Positions 46,323-55,802 of a stretch of DNA of 64,000 bases are shown here, in pieces. The stretch lies in the NCBI RefSeq assembly GCF_900090195.1, contig NZ_LT607803.1, forward strand, positions 4,800,229 to 4,864,228, written 5' to 3'. Position 1 is the stretch's first letter, and the number at the start of each line of letters is the position of its first letter. Position numbers and translations under genes: made by a program. The notes beneath the pieces were generated by a model that did no database searches, had not been told where the DNA came from, and was given only the letters and a program-made list of their open reading frames with translations. The stretch is from Variovorax sp. HW608. Its GTDB lineage: Bacteria > Pseudomonadota > Gammaproteobacteria > Burkholderiales > Burkholderiaceae_C.

Positions 46323-46970
46323 ATGAAGAAACTGAATAAAGTGGCGATGATGTTTGCAGTCGCTGCGCTCGCCACTGCCGCCGGCGCGCAGAACCGTGTC
46401 ACCGCCGCGAACGGTGGTCCGGCGATCGACAACTGGCAAAACGGCACCGGCGAACTGGTTTGGAAGAACGGCACCAACGAACTCTGCTGGCGCGATGCCA
46501 ACTGGACGCCGGCAACCGCCGCCGCTGGTTGCGACGGCGCCCTCGTGCCGCCCGCACCCGCTGCTGCAGCTCCCGCTCCCGCTCCGGCGCCGGTTCCCCC
46601 GGCCGTCGCTGCTTCGAAGGTGACCTTCGCTGCTGACGCCTTCTTCGACTTCGACAAGTACGTCCTCAAGCCGGAAGGCCGCGCCAAGCTGGACGACCTC
46701 GTCTCGAAGATCAAGGACGTGAACCTCGAAGTGATCATCGCGGTTGGCCACACCGACTGGATCGGCACGAAGGAATACAACCAGAAGCTGTCGGTTCGCC
46801 GTGCTGAAGCCGTCAAGGCCTACCTGGTCTCGAAGGGCATCGAAAAGAACCGCGTGTACACCGAAGGCAAGGGCAAGACCCAGCCGATCGCTGACAACCG
46901 CACCGCCGAAGGCCGCGCCAAGAACCGCCGCGTGGAAATCGAAGTGGTGGGTACCCGCCCCAACAAGTGA
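46323..46970 (+). CDS. ompA: OmpA-family outer-membrane protein
   Basis: The 215-residue protein has a signal peptide (about 22 residues, ending AAGA), a short N-terminal domain with one Cys pair (ELCWRDANW and AGCDGA), an Ala/Pro linker near 77-96 and a C-terminal OmpA peptidoglycan-binding domain ([37 protein letters not shown], and [17 protein letters not shown]). It lacks a β-barrel, so it is probably a cell-wall anchor of the outer membrane. A perfect terminator follows. Confidence 0.92.
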   Translation: MKKLNKVAMMFAVAALATAAGAQNRVTAANGGPAIDNWQNGTGELVWKNGTNELCWRDANWTPATAAAGCDGALVPPAPAAAAPAPAPAPVPPAVAASKVTFAADAFFDFDKYVLKPEGRAKLDDLVSKIKDVNLEVIIAVGHTDWIGTKEYNQKLSVRRAEAVKAYLVSKGIEKNRVYTEGKGKTQPIADNRTAEGRAKNRRVEIEVVGTRPNK

Positions 46971-46990
46971 TTCTTCCGAATCACTGATGA

Positions 46991-47015
46991 AACCCCGCCT
47001 CGGCGGGGTTTTTTT
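46991..47015 (+). terminator. Rho-independent terminator after ompA
   Basis: AACCCCGCC-TC-GGCGGGGTT followed by TTTTT: a perfect 9-bp stem, 20 bases past the ompA stop. Confidence 0.9.
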
Positions 47016-47100
47016 ATGCCCGCACGGCGCGCGATGCGTTCTTGAGGCGAGCTGTTCGATCGGCCGTGGGGCCGAATTCGACCCGATTCATAATCAGCAC

Positions 47101-47820
47101 ATGACCGATACCGTGAATGCCGATCCGGCCGAACTCGCCAAATTTTCGGAGCTGGCGCACCGATGGTGGGACGTCGAAAGCGAATTTCGACCGCTGCACG
47201 AAATCAACCCGCTGCGCCTGGAGTGGATCGACGGCATTGCGCCGATTGCGGGGCGCAGGGTGCTCGACGTCGGCTGCGGCGGCGGAATCCTGGCGGATTC
47301 GATGGCGCGAAAGGGCGCGGAGGTCCTGGGCATCGATCTGGCCGACAAGGCGCTCAAGGTGGCTCAGCTGCACGCGCTGGAGGCCGGCACGCGAGGCGTG
47401 AAGTACCGCGCCGTCAGTGCCGAGGCGCTTGCCGCCGAGCAGCCTGGGAGCTTCGACGTCGTGACCTGCATGGAGATGCTCGAGCACGTGCCGCAACCCG
47501 CGTCGGTTGTCAAGGCCTGCGCGGACCTGGTCAAGCCGGGCGGGTGGGTGTTCTTCTCGACCATCCATCGCAATCTCAAGTCGTTCCTGTTCGCCATCGT
47601 CGGCGCCGAATACCTGCTCGGGCTCTTGCCCCGCGGAACGCACGAATACCAGAAGCTGATCCGTCCGAGCGAACTCGCCGCCTACTGCCGGGCGGCCGGA
47701 CTCGACCTGCGCCAGACACGCGGCATGGAGCACAACCCGATCACGCGGCGCTACTGGCTGAGCGACGACACCAGCGTGAACTACATGATCGCCACGCAAA
47801 AGCCGGCGCAGGTGCAGTGA
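47101..47820 (+). CDS. ubiG: Ubiquinone O-methyltransferase
   Basis: The 239-residue protein starts [19 protein letters not shown] with the UbiG N-terminal helix and [28 protein letters not shown] motif I is [16 protein letters not shown] near residues 51-66. It catalyses both O-methylations in ubiquinone synthesis. The ubiquinone it helps make is the substrate of the cyo oxidase in this window. Confidence 0.94.
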   Translation: MTDTVNADPAELAKFSELAHRWWDVESEFRPLHEINPLRLEWIDGIAPIAGRRVLDVGCGGGILADSMARKGAEVLGIDLADKALKVAQLHALEAGTRGVKYRAVSAEALAAEQPGSFDVVTCMEMLEHVPQPASVVKACADLVKPGGWVFFSTIHRNLKSFLFAIVGAEYLLGLLPRGTHEYQKLIRPSELAAYCRAAGLDLRQTRGMEHNPITRRYWLSDDTSVNYMIATQKPAQVQ

Positions 47821-48488
47821 TGGGTGGGCGGGAAACGCTGGCCGTGCTGTTCGATCTGGATGGCACGCTGATCGACAGTGCCCCCGACCTCGGCGCGGCG
47901 GCCGACCAGATGCGCATCACCAGAGGTCTTGCATCCCTGCCGCTGGAGCGCTATCGCCCGATGGCCGGAGCCGGTGCACGGGGCATGCTGGGCGTTGCCT
48001 TCGGCATCACGCCGGACGCACCCGGCTTCGACAGCTTGCGCGAGGAGTTCTTTCTCAATTACGAGGCGAGGATGCTGCGCAATACGCAGGTCTTTTCTGG
48101 CGTCGCCGAGCTCGTCGAGGCGCTGTGCGAACGCGGCTTGCGCTGGGGCGTGGTGACGAACAAGTCGGGGCGCTTCACCGATCCGCTGACCCGCGCCATT
48201 GCGCTGTTCGAGACGGCCGGCGCGATCGTCAGCGGCGACACGACGCCCTACTCGAAGCCGCACCCGGAGCCACTTCTCGAAGCGGCACGGCGGCTTCGCG
48301 TGGCGCCCGAAGCCTGCGTGTACGTCGGTGACGACGAGCGCGACATGCTGGCGGGCCGGGCGGCCGGCATGAGGACGATCGCCGCCACCTACGGCTACAT
48401 GGGCGAGCAGGCCGAGGTCGCGCGCTGGGACGCCGACGCGGCCATCGCGTCGCCCCTGGAGCTCTTGCAACTACTCAATCAGCCCTAA
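47820..48488 (+). CDS. gph: Phosphoglycolate phosphatase (HAD family)
   Basis: ATG 47820 overlaps the ubiG stop by one base. The 222-residue protein has the HAD motifs LFDLDGTLIDSA (nucleophile Asp), VVTNKSG (Thr motif II), SKPHPEPLL (Lys motif III) and YVGDDERDMLAGRAAG (motif IV). The ubiG-gph pair is common. An MupP-like (N-acetylmuramic acid 6-phosphate) role in ubiG-linked homologues of Pseudomonas is an alternative. Confidence 0.85.
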   Translation: MGGRETLAVLFDLDGTLIDSAPDLGAAADQMRITRGLASLPLERYRPMAGAGARGMLGVAFGITPDAPGFDSLREEFFLNYEARMLRNTQVFSGVAELVEALCERGLRWGVVTNKSGRFTDPLTRAIALFETAGAIVSGDTTPYSKPHPEPLLEAARRLRVAPEACVYVGDDERDMLAGRAAGMRTIAATYGYMGEQAEVARWDADAAIASPLELLQLLNQP

Positions 48489-48501
48489 AATGCAGATCCT
48501 T

Positions 48502-48888
48502 GGGGCTGCACTGGTTTCGACGTGGGTTCGGAATCGCAGCGGGGCATGTCGAGCTGAATGTGCTCGTTAAACAGATTCAAACAAACTAACTGCAAACGAC
48601 GAACGTTTCGCACTCGCTGCTTAATTGCCAGTGAGCTTTGCAACAGCACGCCAACGGGCTGGGCAAGGGGGCTCGGAGCAATCCGACGCCTCCCGGCTGC
48701 AAAGTTAATCTACGTTGGCTGGCTTCGATCCGGGTACCTTGGATCGGGGCGAGAACCAAGGGTACTGGCGACCGGTGTAGCGTGCGACTGCGCGACACCG
48801 GTGGCGAGATCCAAAACAGACCGCTAAACATGTAGATCTGCGCGAAGAAGGCTTACGGACGGGGGTTCAAATCCCCCCAGCTCCACCA
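48502..48888 (+). ncRNA. ssrA: tmRNA (ssrA), one-piece
   Basis: The RNA runs from GGGGCTGCACTGGTTTCGAC to the CTCCACCA 3' end. The acceptor stem pairs GGGGCUG with CAGCUCC and includes the G3·U70 wobble that alanyl-tRNA synthetase recognises. The T arm is GGGGGTTCAAATCCCCC. The tag reading frame runs from GCA at 48592 to TAA at 48622-48624 and encodes ANDERFALAA, ending in the ALAA signal for ClpXP. It rescues stalled ribosomes. A strong terminator follows at 48898. Confidence 0.97.
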
Positions 48889-48897
48889 CTCAATGCA

Positions 48898-48936
48898 ACC
48901 GGCGCCGATGGATGACCATCGGCGCCGGTCCTTTTT
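48898..48936 (+). terminator. Rho-independent terminator after ssrA
   Basis: ACCGGCGCCGATGG-ATGA-CCATCGGCGCCGGT followed by CCTTTTT: a perfect 14-bp stem 9 bases past the tmRNA end. It covers two in-frame ATGs upstream of the pseudouridine synthase start. Confidence 0.92.
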
Positions 48937-48937
48937 G

Positions 48938-49696
48938 ATGCACATCGACGAGATCCTTTACACACAGGGCTTCGGAACACGTCGCGTCTGCGCCGGGCTG
49001 GTTCAGCAGGGGTACGTCGGGGTGGACGGCGCGCCGGTCACGGACCCTGCTTCGGAATTCGAGACCGCGGGGCTGCGATTCATCGTCCAGGGGACTGAGT
49101 GGGCGTACCACGAGAAGGCCTACCTGATGCTGCACAAGCCGGCCGGCACCGAGTGCTCCCAGAAGCCGTCGACCTATCCGAGCATCTATACCTTGCTGCC
49201 GTCGCCGCTGCGTCAGCGGCCGAACAAGGGGGCGGTACAGGGCGTGCAGGCGATCGGCCGGCTGGACCAGGACACGACCGGGCTGCTGTTGCTGACCGAC
49301 GACGGCCAGTTCATCCATCGCATGGGCTCGCCCAAGCACCATGTGCCGAAGGTCTACGAAGTGACGACCAAGCATCCGATCGATGCGAAGCAGGTGGAAC
49401 GCCTGCTCGCCGGCGTGGTGCTCGACGACGATCCGAAGCCGGTGCGCGCCGCCGCCTGCGAGATCGCCGGGCCCCACCACCTGAGCCTGACGCTCACCGA
49501 GGGCAAGTACCACCAGGTCAAGCGCATGCTCGCCGCCGTGGGAAACCGGGTCGAGGCCCTGCACCGTTCGCGCATCGGCGCGCTCGCGCTCCCGCAGGAC
49601 CTGGCGCCCGGAGAGTGGCGCTGGCTTGATGCTGCGCAAGTCGAGGCTTTGCGAGTTGCGCGCGCAAGTCAGCCGGCGGAGGGCGCCGGTCGTTAA
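48938..49696 (+). CDS. Pseudouridine synthase, RsuA/RluB/E/F family
   Basis: I chose ATG 48938 (252 residues, MHIDEILYTQGFGTRRVC) because the earlier in-frame ATGs at 48893 and 48908 lie in the tmRNA terminator. An S4-like N-terminus is followed by the catalytic motif GRLDQDTTGLLLLTDDG near residues 107-123 and EGKYHQVKRMLAAVGNRVEALHR near 187-209. The closest type is 16S rRNA U516 synthase RsuA; RluE or RluF cannot be excluded. Confidence 0.85.
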   Translation: MHIDEILYTQGFGTRRVCAGLVQQGYVGVDGAPVTDPASEFETAGLRFIVQGTEWAYHEKAYLMLHKPAGTECSQKPSTYPSIYTLLPSPLRQRPNKGAVQGVQAIGRLDQDTTGLLLLTDDGQFIHRMGSPKHHVPKVYEVTTKHPIDAKQVERLLAGVVLDDDPKPVRAAACEIAGPHHLSLTLTEGKYHQVKRMLAAVGNRVEALHRSRIGALALPQDLAPGEWRWLDAAQVEALRVARASQPAEGAGR

Positions 49697-49725
49697 AATC
49701 CGAATTCTTCTTTCGGAAACCTCCC

Positions 49726-50712
49726 TTGCGTCTCACTTCCCACCTGACAGGCCGCCTTGCGGCCTTTTTGTTTGCCTGTGCGGCGCTCGCGTCGCATGCC
49801 GCGGAGCCGCCCCCCGTCTTCGTGCTGAACTCCCTCGATGCCACGGTGAGCGTGATCGATCCCGCCTCGTGGACCGAAAGGGTTCGCATCCCGACCGGCA
49901 AGGAGCCGCACCACCTCTATCTGACGCCCGACGAGACCTCGCTGATCGTCGCGAACTCGGCCGGTGACTCGCTGACCTTCCTGAACCCGCGCACGGCCGA
50001 AGTTCAGCGCGTGGTCTACGGGATCATCGATCCCTACCAGCTGCGCTTCTCGCCCGACATGAAGTGGTTCGTCACCGCGGGTAACCGCCTGAACCACGTC
50101 GACCTCTACCGCTGGGACGGCAAGGAGCCCAAGCTCGTCAAGCGCATTCCCACCGGCAAGACGCCGAGCCACATCTGGATCGACCCGCGCAGCACCACCG
50201 CCTACGTGACGATGCAGGACAGCGACGAGCTGATTGCGGTGGATCTCGCCACGCAGTCGATCCGCTGGCGCATGCCCACCGGTCCGATGCCGGCCGACGT
50301 TTTCGGCATCCATGACGGCAAGACCCTGCTGGTGGGCCTGACCGGCGGCGACGGCGTGCAGGTGTTCGACGTCGCTGGGACGGAGCCCAAGCTGGTCGGC
50401 AAGCTGCCGACGGGCAAGGGCGCGCATGCCTTCCGGTCGGCGGGCGATGGCCGCAGCGTGTTCATCAGCAACCGGGTCGCCAACACGATCAGCCGCATCG
50501 ACATCGCGACCCTCAAGGTCACCGACACCTATGCGGTGCCGGGCGGGCCGGACTGCATGGACGTTTCCGCCGACGGCAAGACGCTCTATGTGACCTCGCG
50601 CTGGGCCAAGAAGCTGACGGTGGTCGATCTGGTCGGCAACAAGATCGTGCGGCAGGTGAATGTCGGTCGCTCGCCGCACGGCGTCTGGACCCTCGAGCAT
50701 GCGAAGTCGTAG
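49726..50712 (+). CDS. YncE-like secreted beta-propeller protein
   Basis: The start is a TTG at 49726 with ggaaa upstream; no earlier ATG exists. The 328 residues begin with a signal peptide (GRLAAFLFACAALASHAA) and then carry six to seven YVTN-type propeller repeats (for example DATVSVIDPASWTERVRIPTGKEP and NRVANTISRIDIATLKV). Such proteins bind ligands or act in redox or metal processes in the periplasm; the role is not known. It overlaps the next gene's start by 14 bases. Confidence 0.78.
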   Translation: MRLTSHLTGRLAAFLFACAALASHAAEPPPVFVLNSLDATVSVIDPASWTERVRIPTGKEPHHLYLTPDETSLIVANSAGDSLTFLNPRTAEVQRVVYGIIDPYQLRFSPDMKWFVTAGNRLNHVDLYRWDGKEPKLVKRIPTGKTPSHIWIDPRSTTAYVTMQDSDELIAVDLATQSIRWRMPTGPMPADVFGIHDGKTLLVGLTGGDGVQVFDVAGTEPKLVGKLPTGKGAHAFRSAGDGRSVFISNRVANTISRIDIATLKVTDTYAVPGGPDCMDVSADGKTLYVTSRWAKKLTVVDLVGNKIVRQVNVGRSPHGVWTLEHAKS

Positions 50713-51496
50713 GCGCGCCTTCGGGGTCCTGCTGCTGGCGACGGTGCTTGCCAGCAGCAACGCGCTGGCCGAGGGCACCTGCAGCAAGCCGGTCTACCTC
50801 ACCCTCGATACGGGCCACATGGGCATCGCGCCGCTCGTGGCCGACGTGCTCAAGCGCCAGGATGTGCGCGTGACCTTCTTCGCCGCGGCGGAACGGACCG
50901 AAACCGGCGGCGACAGCCTGGACACCCACTGGGCGCCGTGGTGGAAGGCGAGGGCAGCCGAAGGTCACGAGTTCGCTTCCCACACCTACGACCACGCCTA
51001 CTGGCGTGGCGACCTCAAGGGCATCGAGCCGCGCTTTCGCATCCGGCCGACCGCCGGCGCCTTGGCCGACCGCGAATTCACGTGGGACGCGAAGCAGTAC
51101 TGCGACAACATCACGAAGGCCGCCGACCGGCTCGCCTTCGTCACCGGCAAGAAGCCGCTGCCGCTGTTCCGCGCACCCGGCGGCAAGACCTCGCCGAAGC
51201 TGCTGCAGGTGGCCAAGAGCTGCGGCTACGAGCACGTCGGCTGGTCGCCGGCCGGCTTCCTCGGCGACGAGCTGCAAAGCGAGAAGTACAGCAACGAGAA
51301 GCTGCTCCAGCAGGCGCTCGACACCATCCAGCCGGGCGACATCCTGCTCGCGCACCTGGGCATCTGGTCGCGCAAGGACCCGTGGGCGCCGGCCGACCTG
51401 GAGCCGCTGATCGTCGGCCTCAAGGCCAAGGGCTTCTGCTTCCAGACGCTGTCGCAGCATCCGGCGTACCGCGAGTGGATCGCGGCGCATTCCTGA
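50699..51496 (+). CDS. Polysaccharide deacetylase-like (NodB fold) secreted protein
   Basis: ATG 50699 gives 265 residues; a signal peptide (RRAFGVLLLATVLASSNALA) is clear. The NodB signature is altered: motif 1 reads YLTLDTGHMG, so the base Asp37 is kept but the second, metal-binding Asp is Thr38. Motif 2 HEFASHTYDH keeps His95 and His99, and motif 3 is LFRAPGGK instead of the usual RxPY. Activity is therefore doubtful or altered. It probably forms a unit with the preceding propeller protein (14-base overlap). Confidence 0.78.
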   Translation: MRSRRRAFGVLLLATVLASSNALAEGTCSKPVYLTLDTGHMGIAPLVADVLKRQDVRVTFFAAAERTETGGDSLDTHWAPWWKARAAEGHEFASHTYDHAYWRGDLKGIEPRFRIRPTAGALADREFTWDAKQYCDNITKAADRLAFVTGKKPLPLFRAPGGKTSPKLLQVAKSCGYEHVGWSPAGFLGDELQSEKYSNEKLLQQALDTIQPGDILLAHLGIWSRKDPWAPADLEPLIVGLKAKGFCFQTLSQHPAYREWIAAHS

Positions 51497-51527
51497 GCCA
51501 TCGGCGCCTGAACCGGATCGCACGGCA

Positions 51528-52499
51528 ATGGAGTGGCTCACCGATCAATTCTCGGCATTGCAGCAGTGGCTGTTCGAGGCCGCGGTGCAGCCGATCGTCT
51601 ATGCGATCGGCCTCGGCGGCTGGGTCGAAGATGCCTTCGACGCCACCGGCTGGCTGCTGGTCGGTCTGATCCAGATCGCGGTGCTGGTGGCAGTGATCGG
51701 GCCGATGCAGCGCTGGAAGCCGGTGGAACCGGTGGTCGACCGGCCCGCCATCCGCACCGATGTTCTGTACACGCTGATCCATCGGCTGGGCCTGTTCCGG
51801 CTCGCGATGTTCTTCGCGGTCGACCCGCTGTTCGACGAGGTGCTGGGCATGGTGCGCGCGGCCGGCTGGGGGACGATGCACCTGGACGAGCTCTGGCCCG
51901 GCGTGAGCGACATCCCCTGGGTCGCCTTCGCGATGTACCTGGTGGTGATCGACTTCGTCGAGTACCTCATCCATCGCGGGCAGCACCGCTTCAACTGGTG
52001 GTGGGCGCTGCATTCGCTGCACCACTCGCAGCGGCAGATGACGATGTGGAGCGATAACCGCAACCACCTCCTCGACGACCTCATCCACGACGCCATCATC
52101 GTCGTCGTCGCGCAGCTGATCGGCGTCGCGCCGAGGCAGTTCATTGCGATCGTGGCTTTCACCCAGCTCAGCCAGAGCCTGCAGCACGCCAATCTGCGCC
52201 TAGGCTTCGGCAGGCTGGGCGAGCGGCTCTGGATCAGCCCGCGTTTCCACCGCGTGCATCACAGCATCGGCATCGGGCACGAGTCCGGGGGGCCGCGCAC
52301 GCTGGGCGGCCACAACTTCGGGGTGCTGCTGCCGTGGTGGGACATGCTGTTCGGCAGCGTGAATTTCGACCAGCGCTACGACCCGACCGGCATCCGCGAC
52401 CAGGTCGAGTCCGACGCGCAGGGCCGCGTGAGGGACTACGGCCGGGGTTTCTGGTCGCAGCAATGGCTCGGCCTGAAGCGGCTGGCCGGCCGAGGCTGA
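51528..52499 (+). CDS. Sterol desaturase/fatty acid hydroxylase family protein
   Basis: The 323-residue membrane protein has four to five helices and the di-iron histidine boxes HRGQH (near residue 151), HSLHH (near 163) and HRVHH near 242. The family hydroxylates lipids with O2. The substrate in bacteria is often unknown; candidates are carotenoids, hopanoids or ornithine lipids. It follows the deacetylase-like gene by 31 bases. Confidence 0.87.
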   Translation: MEWLTDQFSALQQWLFEAAVQPIVYAIGLGGWVEDAFDATGWLLVGLIQIAVLVAVIGPMQRWKPVEPVVDRPAIRTDVLYTLIHRLGLFRLAMFFAVDPLFDEVLGMVRAAGWGTMHLDELWPGVSDIPWVAFAMYLVVIDFVEYLIHRGQHRFNWWWALHSLHHSQRQMTMWSDNRNHLLDDLIHDAIIVVVAQLIGVAPRQFIAIVAFTQLSQSLQHANLRLGFGRLGERLWISPRFHRVHHSIGIGHESGGPRTLGGHNFGVLLPWWDMLFGSVNFDQRYDPTGIRDQVESDAQGRVRDYGRGFWSQQWLGLKRLAGRG

Positions 52500-52546
52500 A
52501 AGCGCGGAATCTCGCTTCACGCGCTGGCGTTATCCTCGGGCCCCCC

Positions 52547-53419
52547 ATGCGACTTCTTCTCGATTCGTTCTGGCGCGCAGTCGCCTATTGCATGCACCCG
52601 CGGGTGATCGTGCTGTCGTTCCTGCCGCTCGGGCTGATGGTGGTCCTCGCGGCGGTGCTCGGCTACTTCTACTGGGACGCCTCGGTCGCTTGGACGCGGC
52701 AGGCGCTCGATGCTTGGCCCCTGCTCTCGGGCGTGTGGGCATGGATCGGCGGCATCTTCTCCAGCGACGTCAAGGCGATCCTCGCGCCGCTGTTCGTGGT
52801 GCTTGCCGTCACGCCGCTGATCGTGGTGGTGTCGTTGTTGATCGTGGCCGGCTTCATGGCGCCGGCGCTGACGCGTCTGGTTGCCGAGCGGAGATTTCCT
52901 GCGCTGGAGCAGAAAAGGGGTGCGTCCTTCATGGGCAGCGCGGCCCGTTCGCTCGGATTGACCGTCCTTGCGATGCTCGCGCTCGTGGTGTCGATGCCGC
53001 TGTGGCTGATTCCGCCGCTGGTGCTGATCCTTCCGCCGCTGATCTGGGGCTGGCTGACCTACCGTGTCATGAGCTTCGATGCACTGGCCGAGCACGCCAC
53101 GTCCGAGGAGCGCAATGCGCTCCTGCGCGCCCACCGGCTGCCCCTGCTGGCGATCGGCGTGCTGTGCGGCTATCTGGGCGCGGCGCCCAGCATCGTCTGG
53201 GCATCGGGGCTGCTGTTCGCGGCCGCCTTCTTCGTGCTCGCGCCGATGGCCATCTGGATCTACACGCTGGTGTTCGCGTTTTCCGCGCTCTGGTTCGCCC
53301 ACTATTGCCTGGACGCGCTCGCAAGGCTGCGCCTGCAGCAGGCGGCCGCCGCGGTCGCGCCGCCGGCCATCGACATGGCGGACGCCAAGGCCGCCGCAAG
53401 CCAGTGGAGCGCACCATGA
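52547..53419 (+). CDS. EI24-domain membrane protein (CysZ-like)
   Basis: ATG 52547 gives 290 residues. Several long hydrophobic stretches are present and the family patterns FWRAVAYCMHPRVIVLSFLP and LLIVAGFMAPALTRLVAERRFP match EI24/CysZ proteins. CysZ transports sulphate, but many EI24 proteins in Burkholderiales are uncharacterised. The stop overlaps the next start (ATGA). Confidence 0.78.
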   Translation: MRLLLDSFWRAVAYCMHPRVIVLSFLPLGLMVVLAAVLGYFYWDASVAWTRQALDAWPLLSGVWAWIGGIFSSDVKAILAPLFVVLAVTPLIVVVSLLIVAGFMAPALTRLVAERRFPALEQKRGASFMGSAARSLGLTVLAMLALVVSMPLWLIPPLVLILPPLIWGWLTYRVMSFDALAEHATSEERNALLRAHRLPLLAIGVLCGYLGAAPSIVWASGLLFAAAFFVLAPMAIWIYTLVFAFSALWFAHYCLDALARLRLQQAAAAVAPPAIDMADAKAAASQWSAP

Positions 53420-54216
53420 GCCGGTCATTCGGTCTGATCATCGTCGGCGACGAAATCCTGTCGGGCAAGCGCCTCGACAAGCACATGCCCAAGGTCATCG
53501 AGCTGCTCGCCGCCCGCGGGCTGCAACTGGCCTGGGCCGAGTATGTCGGCGATGTCCCGGCCCGCATCACCGCCGCGCTCGCGCGCGCCTTCGCCTCGGG
53601 CGACGTGGTGTTCTCCACCGGTGGCATCGGCGCCACGCCCGACGACCACACGCGCCAGTGCGCTGCGGCCGCGCTCGGCGTCCCGCTGGCGCTGCACCCC
53701 GAGGCCGAGGTGCTGATCCGCGAGCGCATGCAGGACACCGCGCGGGAGCAGGGCGTGCCCTACGAACCCGACCGCCCCGACAATGTGCATCGTCTCAACA
53801 TGGGCGTGTTTCCGCTGGGCGCGAAGATCATCCGGAATCCCTACAACAAGATCCCGGGCTTCAGCATCGGCGACGTCCATTTCGTGCCGGGCTTCCCGGT
53901 CATGGCCTGGCCGATGATCGAGTCGGTGCTCGACGAGCGTTATGCCGAGCTCTTCGCGCGAGGCCGCGCCGTCGAGAAATCGGTGATCGTCTTCGGCTCG
54001 ATGGAAGCCACGCTCACGCCATTGATGGAGGCCATCGAGCGCGAGCATCCGGGCATCAAGGTGTTCAGCCTGCCGAGCGTGGACCATGCCGAGCATGGCC
54101 GCCATATCGAGCTCGGCGTCAAGGGCGATGCCGACAAGGTCGACGCCGCCTACGCCCGGCTTCTGCAAGGCCTGCACGCCTTTGATGCACGCCTTGGCCC
54201 CGAATTGGTGCGATGA
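53416..54216 (+). CDS. MoaB/CinA N-terminal (molybdopterin-binding-like) domain protein
   Basis: The 266-residue protein starts MSRSFGLIIVGDEILSGK and contains FSTGGIGATPDDHTRQCAAAALG, the MoCF/CinA domain signature, but lacks the CinA C-terminal nicotinamide-mononucleotide deamidase domain. Such stand-alone proteins are annotated as competence/damage-inducible proteins; the function is uncertain. It overlaps the EI24 gene by 4 bases. Its last codons contain an NtrC-like half-site that belongs to the glnA promoter region. Confidence 0.8.
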   Translation: MSRSFGLIIVGDEILSGKRLDKHMPKVIELLAARGLQLAWAEYVGDVPARITAALARAFASGDVVFSTGGIGATPDDHTRQCAAAALGVPLALHPEAEVLIRERMQDTAREQGVPYEPDRPDNVHRLNMGVFPLGAKIIRNPYNKIPGFSIGDVHFVPGFPVMAWPMIESVLDERYAELFARGRAVEKSVIVFGSMEATLTPLMEAIEREHPGIKVFSLPSVDHAEHGRHIELGVKGDADKVDAAYARLLQGLHAFDARLGPELVR

Positions 54217-54231
54217 TCTCGAGCGCACCAA
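54205..54231 (+). promoter_or_regulatory. NtrC-type inverted half-sites upstream of glnA
   Basis: TTGGTGCG at 54205-54212 and CGCACCAA at 54224-54231 form an inverted pair, 69-95 bases upstream of the sigma-54 promoter. NtrC sites have the form GCACCA...TGGTGC; this pair has the reverse order of the arms and a wide spacer. A further ACCAA-A-TTGGT dyad is at 54227-54237. The first arm is within the 3' end of the MoaB-like gene. Confidence 0.5.
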
Positions 54232-54299
54232 ATTGGTTACAACTTGCATGTTTCCGGGAGTGCATGCGTGCACCAAAGCGCCCTTCGGGGCAGTGACAA

Positions 54300-54315
54300 T
54301 GGCACAGAAACTGCA
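54300..54315 (+). promoter_or_regulatory. Sigma-54 promoter of glnA
   Basis: TGGCACAGAAACTGCA has GG at -24 and GC at -12 with the required 10-base spacing and matches the consensus TGGCAC-N5-TTGC closely. It lies about 50 bases before glnA and fits nitrogen control by the NtrB/NtrC pair encoded downstream. Confidence 0.82.
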
Positions 54316-54363
54316 TTCCCTCTTCCCCGTCATTCCAACCACCATCCAAACCAGGAGAACCTG

Positions 54364-55779
54364 ATGGCAAAGTCCGTCGCCGATGTACTCAAACTCGTCA
54401 AGGAAAACGAGGTCAAGTTCGTCGACTTCCGTTTCACCGATACCCGCGGCAAGGAACAGCACGTGACCGTGCCGGTGTCCGCCTTCGACGAAGACAAGTT
54501 CAATTCGGGTCACGCGTTCGATGGTTCGTCGATCGCCGGTTGGAAGGGCATCGAAGCTTCGGACATGCTGCTCATGCCCGATCCGAACACGGCCAACATC
54601 GACCCGTTCTTCGAAGAAACCACCCTGATCCTGACCTGCGACGTGGTCGACCCGACCGACGGCAAGCCCTACGAGCGCGATCCGCGCTCGCTGGCCAAGC
54701 GCGCCGAAGCCTACATGAAGGCGTCGGGCCTGGGCGACACCGCCTACTTCGGACCGGAACCGGAATTCTTCGTGTTCGACGGCGTCCGCTGGAAGAACGA
54801 CATGTCCGGCTGCTTCGTGAAGATCGACTCCGAAGAAGCCTCGTGGAACACCGACAAGGAATACGAGCATGGCAACACCGGCCACCGTCCGGCGGTCAAG
54901 GGCGGCTACTTCCCGGTTCCGCCGGTCGACAGCTTCCAGGACATGCGCTCCGAGATGTGCCTGGTGCTCGAGTCGCTCGGCATCCCGGTCGAAGTGCATC
55001 ACCACGAAGTGGCCAACGCCGGCCAGATGGAACTCGGCACCAAGTTCAGCACGCTGATCCAGCGCGCCGACTGGGTCCAGCTGCAGAAGTACGTGATCCA
55101 CAACGTCGCGCACGCCTACGGCAAGACCGCGACCTTCATGCCCAAGCCGATCGTCGGCGACAACGGCTCCGGCATGCACGTGCACCAATCGGTCTGGAAG
55201 GACGGCAAGAACCTGTTCGCCGGTGACGGCTACGCCGGCCTGAGCGAATTCGCGCTGTTCTACATCGGCGGCATCATCAAGCACGCCCGCGCGCTCAACG
55301 CCATCACGAACCCCGGCACCAACAGCTACAAGCGCCTGGTGCCCGGCTTCGAAGCCCCGGTCAAGCTGGCCTACTCGGCCAAGAACCGCTCGGCATCGAT
55401 CCGCATCCCGTTCGTGGCGAACCCGAAGGGCCGCCGCGTCGAGGCACGCTTCCCCGATCCGATGATGAACCCGTACCTCGGCTTCGCCGCGATGCTGATG
55501 GCCGGCCTGGACGGCGTGGAAAACAAGATCCACCCGGGCGAAGCCGCGAGCAAGGACCTCTACCACCTGCCGCCGGAAGAAGACGCGCTGATCCCGACTG
55601 TCTGCCACAGCCTCGACCAGGCGCTCGACTACCTCGACAAGGACCGTGCGTTCCTGACCAAGGGCGGCGTGTTCACCGATGCCTACATCGACGCCTACAT
55701 CGAACTCAAGATGCAGGAAGTCACGCGCTTCCGCATGGCCACGCACCCGGTCGAGTTCGACATGTACTATTCGCTGTAA
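54364..55779 (+). CDS. glnA: Glutamine synthetase type I
   Basis: The 471-residue protein has the type I signatures [19 protein letters not shown] near residues 50-68, [16 protein letters not shown] near 262-277 and [10 protein letters not shown]. The adenylylation tyrosine is in DLYHLPPEE, so it should be controlled by GlnE. A leader of about 50 bases from a sigma-54 promoter precedes it. Assimilates ammonium into glutamine in the cytoplasm. A terminator follows 105 bases downstream. Confidence 0.97.
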   Translation: MAKSVADVLKLVKENEVKFVDFRFTDTRGKEQHVTVPVSAFDEDKFNSGHAFDGSSIAGWKGIEASDMLLMPDPNTANIDPFFEETTLILTCDVVDPTDGKPYERDPRSLAKRAEAYMKASGLGDTAYFGPEPEFFVFDGVRWKNDMSGCFVKIDSEEASWNTDKEYEHGNTGHRPAVKGGYFPVPPVDSFQDMRSEMCLVLESLGIPVEVHHHEVANAGQMELGTKFSTLIQRADWVQLQKYVIHNVAHAYGKTATFMPKPIVGDNGSGMHVHQSVWKDGKNLFAGDGYAGLSEFALFYIGGIIKHARALNAITNPGTNSYKRLVPGFEAPVKLAYSAKNRSASIRIPFVANPKGRRVEARFPDPMMNPYLGFAAMLMAGLDGVENKIHPGEAASKDLYHLPPEEDALIPTVCHSLDQALDYLDKDRAFLTKGGVFTDAYIDAYIELKMQEVTRFRMATHPVEFDMYYSL

Positions 55780-55802
55780 TTTGCTCGCTCCCAGGCTGCG
55801 CG

